From Reyranella sp. (GTDB lineage Bacteria > Pseudomonadota > Alphaproteobacteria > Reyranellales > Reyranellaceae): DNA of 10,189 bases. Under the pieces are notes generated by a model. That model saw only the letters and a list, made by a program, of their open reading frames with translations, searched no databases and was not told the origin of the DNA. The translations under genes were made by a program, and so were the position numbers. Positions 5,752 to 10,189 of this stretch are shown one piece after another; positions within the stretch are counted from its first letter, which is position 1; each line of letters begins with the position of its first letter. Location of the stretch: the NCBI GenBank assembly GCA_016780605.1, contig JADHLS010000115.1, positions 1 through 10,189 on the forward strand. The letters are read 5' to 3'.

Positions 5752-6353
5752 TGCTCGATCCCTTCTATCCCGTGGTGCCCGATTCGAGCTGGGTGGCGCG
5801 CCTGATCCCGATCGGCACGCGATTGATCCAGCTGCGCATCAAGGAGCAGCCGGTCGACGAAGTGCGCCGCCAGGTGCGCGAAGCGCGCGACCTCTGCGTC
5901 GGCCACGGCGCTCAGCTGATCGTCAACGACTATTGGCAAGTGGCGATCGACGAGGGCTGCGCATGGGTCCATCTCGGCCAGGAGGACCTTTTGGACGCCG
6001 ACGTGAAGGCGCTGCGGCGCGCCGGCATCAGGATCGGTGTCAGCACCCACGACCACGCCGAGCTGGAAAAGGGCCTCGCCGTCGATCCCGACTATGTCGC
6101 GTTGGGCCCGATCTGGCCGACGGCGCTGAAGCAGATGCCATGGGCGCCACAGGGAACGGAGCGGCTCGGCGAGTGGAAACGCCTGATCGGCGACAGGCCC
6201 CTGGTCGCGATCGGCGGCCTCACGCTGGAGCGCGCCCTCCTATGCCTGAAGTCGGGCGCCGACATCGCGTCGGTCGTCGGCGACATCGTCAACCATCGCG
6301 ATCCGATCGCCCAGGCCAAGGCGTGGATCGCCGCGACCCGGAGGAAACCATGA
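5751..6353 (+). CDS. thiE: Thiamine phosphate synthase ThiE
   Basis: A 200-residue TIM-barrel enzyme that joins hydroxymethylpyrimidine diphosphate and thiazole phosphate to give thiamine monophosphate. Motifs are LIQLRIKE (25-32), [10 protein letters not shown] (57-66, where the acidic and Asn residues bind pyrophosphate and Mg), WVHLGQEDL (72-80), [13 protein letters not shown] (96-108), [11 protein letters not shown] (114-124) and VAIGGL (152-157). [11 protein letters not shown] (125-135) is a variant of the usual PT-T-K segment. The reading frame is open well upstream, but GGGAGG (5739-5744) 6 nt before the GTG at 5751 and the fit to the family N-terminus decide the start. The last 4 bp overlap the thiF start (ATGA). 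Confidence 0.92.
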   Translation: MLDPFYPVVPDSSWVARLIPIGTRLIQLRIKEQPVDEVRRQVREARDLCVGHGAQLIVNDYWQVAIDEGCAWVHLGQEDLLDADVKALRRAGIRIGVSTHDHAELEKGLAVDPDYVALGPIWPTALKQMPWAPQGTERLGEWKRLIGDRPLVAIGGLTLERALLCLKSGADIASVVGDIVNHRDPIAQAKAWIAATRRKP

Positions 6354-7318
6354 GCGAGCGCTATGCACGCCAGACCGTGCTTGCCGAGGTCGGCCCGGCC
6401 GGCCAGGCGAAGCTCAACGCCGCCTCGGTGCTGGTGGTCGGCGCCGGCGGGCTGGGCTGCCCCGTCCTGCAGTATCTTGCCGGCGCGGGCGTGGGCCACC
6501 TGATCGTCGTCGATCACGACACGGTCGAGGAGACGAACCTTCATCGCCAGCCGCTCTATTCGATGGCCGATATCGGTCGGCCCAAGGCGGAGGTCGCGGC
6601 GCGGGTGATGCGGGGTTTCAATCCGCAAGTGACCGCCGAGGCGGTGGTCGAGCGCCTGACGCCGCAGAATGCCGAGACGCTCGTGGCCAAGGTCGATCTG
6701 GTGGTCGACGCCGCCGACAGCTTCGCCGTGAGCTACATCCTGAGCGACGTCTGCCTGGCGGCGGCCAAGCCGCTGGTCAGCGCCTCGGTGATCGGCATGA
6801 CGGGCTACGCCGGCGCCTTCTGCGGCGGCGGTCCCAGCTATCGCGCCGTCTTTCCCGATGTGTCCGTCGAGGGCGGCACCTGTGCCAGCGTCGGCGTGCT
6901 CGGCACCGCCGTCGCCGTGCTGGGCAGCCTGCAGGCCCATCTTGCCCTGCACCTGCTGCTGGGGCTCGAGCCCAGCGTGCTGGGACGGGTGGTGACGTTC
7001 GATGCCAAGCGGCTGGCCTTCAGCAGTTTCGGCTTCGCCGGCAGTCCCGAGCCCGAGCGCTACGTGCCCTTCATTGCACCGGCGGCGGTGACGGCTGACG
7101 ATCTCGTGGTCGATCTGCGCAGCCTCGAGGAAGCACCGCAATCGCCGTTCGTCGGTGCGCGGCGTCTGCCGGTCGAGGAAATCGAAGCGGTCGTCGCGCA
7201 ACCGACATCAGCGAAGCGCATTGTGCTTTGTTGCCGAAGCGGTCAGCGTGCCCTTGCCGCCGCCGACCGGCTGCGCGAGCGGGGCGTCGCCGACCTGGCG
7301 TTGGTAGCATTGGGTTAA
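6350..7318 (+). CDS. thiF: ThiF/MoeB-type E1 adenylyltransferase with C-terminal rhodanese domain
   Basis: A two-domain protein of 322 residues. The E1 domain (about 1-245) begins [10 protein letters not shown] and has the ATP loop GAGGLG (31-36). It also has [18 protein letters not shown] (53-70, with the conserved Asn and Arg), K79 and [10 protein letters not shown] (118-127). It should adenylate the Gly-Gly end of ThiS. The C-terminal part (about 250-322) is a compact rhodanese domain with active loop CRSGQR (295-300) that could supply persulfide sulfur, as the ThiI rhodanese domain does in E. coli. No CxxC zinc pair is present: the usual CYxCLFP reads SYRAVFP (163-169). C178, in [11 protein letters not shown], remains at the catalytic-cysteine position. 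GGAGG precedes the ATG. Position in the operon supports ThiS as substrate; MoaD could be another. Confidence 0.9.
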   Translation: MSERYARQTVLAEVGPAGQAKLNAASVLVVGAGGLGCPVLQYLAGAGVGHLIVVDHDTVEETNLHRQPLYSMADIGRPKAEVAARVMRGFNPQVTAEAVVERLTPQNAETLVAKVDLVVDAADSFAVSYILSDVCLAAAKPLVSASVIGMTGYAGAFCGGGPSYRAVFPDVSVEGGTCASVGVLGTAVAVLGSLQAHLALHLLLGLEPSVLGRVVTFDAKRLAFSSFGFAGSPEPERYVPFIAPAAVTADDLVVDLRSLEEAPQSPFVGARRLPVEEIEAVVAQPTSAKRIVLCCRSGQRALAAADRLRERGVADLALVALG

Positions 7319-7333
7319 ATCGCGGAGGTCCCC

Positions 7334-7579
7334 ATGTCACTGCACACGACCGACCAGAGCGTGCTCAGCCACATCGCCGAGCTCGTGGCCGAGGAGAAGA
7401 AGCTCTATGCCGAGCACGAAATGACGGACGCCCAGCGCCAGCGCCTGGCAACGATCAATGTCGAGCTCGATCGCTGCTGGGACCTGCTGCGCCAGCGCCG
7501 TGCGCTCCGCGAGTTCGGCCGCAATCCCGACGAGGCCGACGTGCGGCCGGCCAACGTCGTGGAGAACTACAAGGGCTGA
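7334..7579 (+). CDS. Small DUF2630-like protein of unknown function
   Basis: An 81-residue, mostly helical, charged protein with no membrane segment and one cysteine. Residues 8-35 form a first helix (HIAELVAEEKKLYAEHE). Residues 34-62 form a second around VELDRCWDLLRQRRALREFG, followed by NPDEADVRPANVVENYKG. The ELD-CWDLLRQRRALR core and the DPDEA-VRP-VVE-Y ending match what I remember of the DUF2630 family, best known in Actinobacteria. The function is unknown. GGAGG (7324-7328) lies 5 nt before the ATG, and the gene starts 15 nt after thiF, so it is probably co-transcribed under the TPP riboswitch. That does not show a role in thiamine synthesis. Confidence 0.85.
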   Translation: MSLHTTDQSVLSHIAELVAEEKKLYAEHEMTDAQRQRLATINVELDRCWDLLRQRRALREFGRNPDEADVRPANVVENYKG

Positions 7580-7582
7580 GTT

Positions 7583-7674
7583 TCTTGCCGGACCGCGGAC
7601 CTCCAGGTCCGCTCATGATCATGAGCGCGTCCGGAAGAGCATGAGCGGGCCTGGAGGCCCGCGGTCCGGCAAGA
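7583..7674. repeat. Palindromic element with self-folding arms between convergent genes
   Basis: A 92-nt inverted repeat with 35-nt arms (7583-7617 and 7640-7674) that match except at two positions. Each arm carries its own perfect hairpin: GGACCTCCAGGTCC on the left and GGGCCTGGAGGCCC on the right. The two differences between arms are a matched pair that keeps both hairpins intact. The centre holds a perfect 16-bp palindrome, GCTCATGATCATGAGC (7611-7626). The element starts 3 nt after the small gene's stop and ends 2 nt before the converging gene's stop codon. It may act as a two-way transcription stop or RNA 3'-end stabiliser; there is no T-run. It is unrelated in sequence to the element at 3517-3639. 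Confidence 0.9.
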
Positions 7675-7676
7675 GA

Positions 7677-8921
7677 TCAACCCGGCGCCGCGCCCTGCAC
7701 GGCCGTGTACACCGCGTAGAGCGACTGGCTCCCCGCCATGAACAGGCGATTGCGCTTGGGGCCGCCGAAGCAGATGTTGCCGCAGACTTCCGGCAGCCGG
7801 ATGCGGCCTATCAGCTTGCCGGCGGGGTTCCACACCGTGACGCCGCTGTAGCCGACATTGCGGCCGGCATTGCTCGAGGCCCAGACATTGCCGAAGACGT
7901 CGCAGCGCACGCCGTCCGGCCCGCACTTGATGTTGTCGACCATGCAGTCGCTGAACAGCTTCTTGTTGGAGAGCTTGTTGTCGGTCCCGACGGTGAAGGA
8001 ATAGATCTCGCCCTTGCCGCCGGGGCCCTTGTCGCCCGGTCCCTTGCCGGTGCTGACCACGTAGAGCGTCTTGTAGTCGGGCGAGAAGCAGAGCCCGTTG
8101 GGATCGGGCACCTGGTCCTCGGTGACCACGAGGTCGAGGCGTCCGCTGGGATCGATGCGATAGCAGTTGGTCGGCAGCTCGCGCTTGGCCGTGCCGATGC
8201 CCGCCGGCTGGCCGAGCGTCGGATTGATCTTGCCGTCAGGGTTGCTCGGTCCACCCGCGGCGTCGGGCGCACCCTCATAGAGCTGGCCGCCATACGGTGG
8301 ATCGGTGAACCAATAGCTGCCGTCGGGATGAGGGACGACGTCGTTGGGCGAGTTCAGCTTCTTGCCCTCGAAGGCTTCGGCCATCACCTTGACCGAGCCG
8401 TCGAGCTCGTAGCGCACAACCCGGCGGGTCAGATGCTCGCAGGAAAGCTGCCGGCCCTGGAAGTCGAAGGTATTGCCGTTGCTGTTGTTCGATGGACTGC
8501 GGAACACGCTGACGCGGCCATTATCCTCGAGCCAGCGCAGCTGCCGGTTGTTGGGAATGTCGCTCCACACGAGGTAGCGCCCCTGCGCGTTCCAGGCCGG
8601 GCCTTCCGCCCACAGCGCGCCCGTCCATAGCCGCTGGATCGGCGCATTGGGCTGCTTCAGCGCATCGAAGCTCGGATCGACCGTAAGGACATCGGGATCG
8701 GTGAAGTAGACATTGGGTTGCCCGTTCGGCCCGAAGTCGCGCGGCGGCGTGGTGATGGTGGAAGGCGGCGTGGCGGGCCCGGCGGGGGCCGCCGCTGGCG
8801 GCTGCTGGGCGAAGGCCCGGCCGGCGACCAGCGTCGCTGCGCCCGCACCGGCCACACCGACGAGCGCACGACGCGACAGCGCCGCTTTGCTCTTGTCCTC
8901 GAATCGCTTCGATGAGCTCAT
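7677..8921 (-). CDS. Tat-exported SMP-30/gluconolactonase-like protein
   Basis: A six-bladed beta-propeller of the SMP-30/gluconolactonase/LRE family, 414 residues from the ATG. The N-terminus is a twin-arginine signal: LSRRALVG (15-22), then a hydrophobic Ala/Gly stretch to about 36 and a likely AFA-QQ cleavage site (36-40). A Pro/Ala-rich linker (41-60) follows. Candidate metal ligands of the family are E106 (WAEGPAW), N193 (NSPNDVV), N275 (DPNGLCFSPD) and D336 (PDGVRCD), all present. Members hydrolyse sugar lactones or other esters in the periplasm; the substrate cannot be read here. A longer version from TTG at 8936 is possible, but GGGAG (8934-8930) lies 8 nt before the ATG at 8921 and favours that start. 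It converges on the thi operon and appears transcribed alone. Confidence 0.9.
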   Translation of the reverse strand: MSSSKRFEDKSKAALSRRALVGVAGAGAATLVAGRAFAQQPPAAAPAGPATPPSTITTPPRDFGPNGQPNVYFTDPDVLTVDPSFDALKQPNAPIQRLWTGALWAEGPAWNAQGRYLVWSDIPNNRQLRWLEDNGRVSVFRSPSNNSNGNTFDFQGRQLSCEHLTRRVVRYELDGSVKVMAEAFEGKKLNSPNDVVPHPDGSYWFTDPPYGGQLYEGAPDAAGGPSNPDGKINPTLGQPAGIGTAKRELPTNCYRIDPSGRLDLVVTEDQVPDPNGLCFSPDYKTLYVVSTGKGPGDKGPGGKGEIYSFTVGTDNKLSNKKLFSDCMVDNIKCGPDGVRCDVFGNVWASSNAGRNVGYSGVTVWNPAGKLIGRIRLPEVCGNICFGGPKRNRLFMAGSQSLYAVYTAVQGAAPG

Positions 8922-9005
8922 GAGCGTCACTCCCAACGGTTTTTCGTTGTGTGAATTTTATCAGGACGTCGAACTACGCGGACGCATATCTGGCGCGTCG
9001 CCGAG

Positions 9006-9482
9006 CTACTGGCTCTTTTTCTCCCAGCGCGCGGCGGCGGCATCGTCGCCTTCATGGGCGCCGACCCACTTCTCGCCGGCCGGCGTTTCCTCGAGCTTCC
9101 AGAATGGAGCCTTGGTCTTGAGCCAGTCTACCAGGAATTCACAGGCTTCGAAGGCGGCCTCGCGATGCGGCGACCCCACCGCCACCAGCACGATGCGCTC
9201 GCCCGCTTCCATCCGGCCATAGCGATGCACGATCAAGGTCGCCTCGAGCGGCCAGCGCCGGTTGGCCTCCGCCTCGATGTCCTCCAGCGCCTTCTCGGTC
9301 ATGCCGGGATAATGCTCGAGGGTCAGCGCGTCGATGCGGTCGCGATGCAGGCCCTCGCGCACATGCATCTCGCGCACCAGGCCCACGAAGACCGCCAGGC
9401 CACCGATCCGCTTGTTGCCGTGGGTGAGCTTGTCGAGCTCGGCGCCGACGTCGAAATCGGCTTCCTGGACCCGCACGGTCAC
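9006..9482 (-). CDS. moaE: Molybdopterin synthase catalytic subunit MoaE
   Basis: The large subunit of molybdopterin synthase (158 residues), which with thiocarboxylated MoaD inserts two sulfurs into precursor Z (cPMP) in molybdenum cofactor synthesis. Family blocks are GGLAVFVGLVR (27-37), LEHYPGMTEKAL (55-66), IVHRYGRMEAGERIVLVAVGS (84-104), HREAAFEACEFLVDWLK (106-122) and APFWKLE (125-131). K122 and K129 align with the active-site lysines 119 and 126 of E. coli MoaE. The start is GTG at 9482, set by GGAGG (9493-9489) 6 nt upstream; it lies 2 nt after the moaD stop. The charged tail after residue 140 is variable in the family. Confidence 0.96.
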   Translation of the reverse strand: MTVRVQEADFDVGAELDKLTHGNKRIGGLAVFVGLVREMHVREGLHRDRIDALTLEHYPGMTEKALEDIEAEANRRWPLEATLIVHRYGRMEAGERIVLVAVGSPHREAAFEACEFLVDWLKTKAPFWKLEETPAGEKWVGAHEGDDAAAARWEKKSQ

Positions 9483-9484
9483 GT

Positions 9485-9736
9485 TCAGCCTCCGGTGAAC
9501 GGCGGGAAGAACGCGACCTCGCGAACGCCCTCGATCGGCACGTCGAAGGTCGCCGTGCGCTTGTCGACGGCGGCGCCGAAGGCGGCGCCTTCCGCCAGCG
9601 CCTCGGCATGGCCGGGGCTGCGGCCACGCAGCCAGAAGACGAGGTCGCCCACCGTGCGGACCTCCACGGGCGGCGATACATCCTCGTCGGCCACGCCCAC
9701 GGTTCGCTTCATCCAGGCGAAATAGCGCACCTTCAT
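9485..9736 (-). CDS. moaD: Molybdopterin synthase sulfur carrier subunit MoaD
   Basis: An 83-residue beta-grasp protein ending in Gly-Gly (PPFTGG), the small subunit of molybdopterin synthase. The C-terminal glycine is adenylated by an E1 enzyme and then carries sulfur as a thiocarboxylate into MoaE. The start MKVRYFAWMKRTVG and the ending EVAFFPPFTGG are typical of MoaD. ATG at 9736 overlaps the stop of pgsA (ATGA), and the stop is 2 nt from moaE. The matching E1 (MoeB) is not seen in the window; the ThiF-rhodanese protein at 6350-7318 could serve both carriers. Confidence 0.95.
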   Translation of the reverse strand: MKVRYFAWMKRTVGVADEDVSPPVEVRTVGDLVFWLRGRSPGHAEALAEGAAFGAAVDKRTATFDVPIEGVREVAFFPPFTGG

Positions 9737-10189
9737 GTGGGCCCGCCTTCGGCCATGTGGCGCATGCCGGTGCGCAGATAGTCGTAGCCGGTGATCAAGG
9801 TGAGGACGGCCGCGACCCAGATCAGCACCAGGCCGATCTGATTGATGATCGGCGGCACCGCATCGCCCAGCAGCAGGAAAGTGATGGCCCCCATCTGGGC
9901 GCCGGTCTTCCATTTTGCGAGCTGGCTCACCGGCACGCCGACGCGTAGCTCGGCCAGGAATTCGCGCAGGCCGGAGACCAGGATCTCGCGCGCCAGGATG
10001 ATCAGGGCCGCCAGCACGTGGAGGCCGCTCAGCGTGCCGTTGTCGACCAGCATCACCAGGGCCGCGGCCACCAGGAGCTTGTCGGCGATCGGGTCGAGGA
10101 AGCGGCCGAAGCGCGAGATCTGGTGATAGCGGCGCGCGAAATAGCCATCGAACCAGTCGGTGATGCAGGCGATGGCGAACAGGCCGGCC
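9733..10189 (-). CDS. pgsA: CDP-diacylglycerol-glycerol-3-phosphate 3-phosphatidyltransferase PgsA, 5' end missing
   Basis: The C-terminal 151 residues of an integral membrane CDP-alcohol phosphatidyltransferase. It makes phosphatidylglycerol phosphate from CDP-diacylglycerol and glycerol 3-phosphate. The reading frame is open to the right edge, so the beginning lies outside the window. The complete family signature is visible: DWFDGYFAR, eight residues, G, three residues, D, three residues, D (visible residues 11-36), which holds the catalytic metal site. KWKTGAQM further on is typical of PgsA. Several hydrophobic helices follow. E. coli PgsA has about 182 residues, so perhaps 30-40 are missing here. 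It is the first visible gene of a pgsA-moaD-moaE run with a 4-bp overlap into moaD, an order I know from other alphaproteobacteria. Confidence 0.94.
   Translation of the reverse strand, partial: AGLFAIACITDWFDGYFARRYHQISRFGRFLDPIADKLLVAAALVMLVDNGTLSGLHVLAALIILAREILVSGLREFLAELRVGVPVSQLAKWKTGAQMGAITFLLLGDAVPPIINQIGLVLIWVAAVLTLITGYDYLRTGMRHMAEGGPT

Noticed and set aside
7458..8630. 390-codon plus-strand frame opposite the SMP-30-like gene, beginning inside the DUF2630-like gene
   Set aside because: It overlaps two supported genes and has no start signal or recognisable domain.
8922..8936. TTG start five codons upstream for the SMP-30-like protein
   Set aside because: The GGGAG at 8934-8930 would overlap that start and is ideally placed for the ATG at 8921; the Tat signal is complete without the extra residues.
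8937..9005. Possible promoter or terminator between moaE and the SMP-30-like gene
   Set aside because: A TAAAAT -10 candidate occurs on the minus strand but no acceptable -35 at the right spacing, and I see no stem-loop with a T-run.
1..10189. Defence system, prophage, IS element, CRISPR array or tRNA
   Set aside because: No transposase, integrase, phage or nuclease-like protein, no regularly spaced repeats and no tRNA-like fold were seen; nearly all space is accounted for by housekeeping and regulatory genes.

Overview
This is a high-GC window that reads as an alphaproteobacterial chromosome, probably of the Rhodospirillales or a Reyranella-like lineage. The lineage is inferred from gene order and protein style and was not tested by a search. 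The main supports are a MarR / OmpR-type regulator / EnvZ-like kinase run resembling petP-petR of Rhodobacter, a thiO-thiS-thiG-thiE thiamine operon, and a pgsA-moaD-moaE block.

Layout. 1-1455 (minus): a regulatory operon read as MarR regulator, then OmpR-family response regulator, then the N-terminus of an EnvZ-like sensor kinase that runs off the left edge. 1525-2439 (minus): a cation diffusion facilitator (zinc-type efflux). 2440-2577: an AT-richer divergent promoter region with two perfect short palindromes, one per promoter. 2578-3507 (plus): a class IV branched-chain aminotransferase. 3508-3680: a nested inverted-repeat element and then a promoter. 3680-3788: a TPP riboswitch. 3793-7579 (plus): a tightly packed operon, thiO, thiS, thiG, thiE, a ThiF-type E1 fused to a rhodanese domain, and a small DUF2630-like gene. 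7583-7674: a second, unrelated palindromic element filling the gap between convergent genes. 7677-8921 (minus): a Tat-exported SMP-30/gluconolactonase-like protein. 9006-10189 (minus): pgsA (5' end missing), moaD and moaE.

How the genes work together. The riboswitch senses thiamine pyrophosphate and should shut down the thi operon. ThiO oxidises glycine to the imine, ThiF (with its rhodanese tail) charges the ThiS C-terminal Gly-Gly with sulfur, ThiG builds the thiazole ring, and ThiE joins thiazole to pyrimidine. ThiC and ThiD are not in the window. MoaD and MoaE form molybdopterin synthase, a second system using a sulfur-loaded beta-grasp protein. No E1 other than ThiF is visible here.

The genes are mostly ordinary for this group. 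The best candidates for something unusual are in and around the genes: the two palindromic elements, the operator-like palindromes at 2463-2504, a tandem repeat that creates a relay of mini-ORFs between the response regulator and kinase, a ThiF with no CxxC zinc site, and the DUF2630-like gene at the end of a thiamine operon. I found no prophage, IS element, CRISPR array, tRNA or rRNA.
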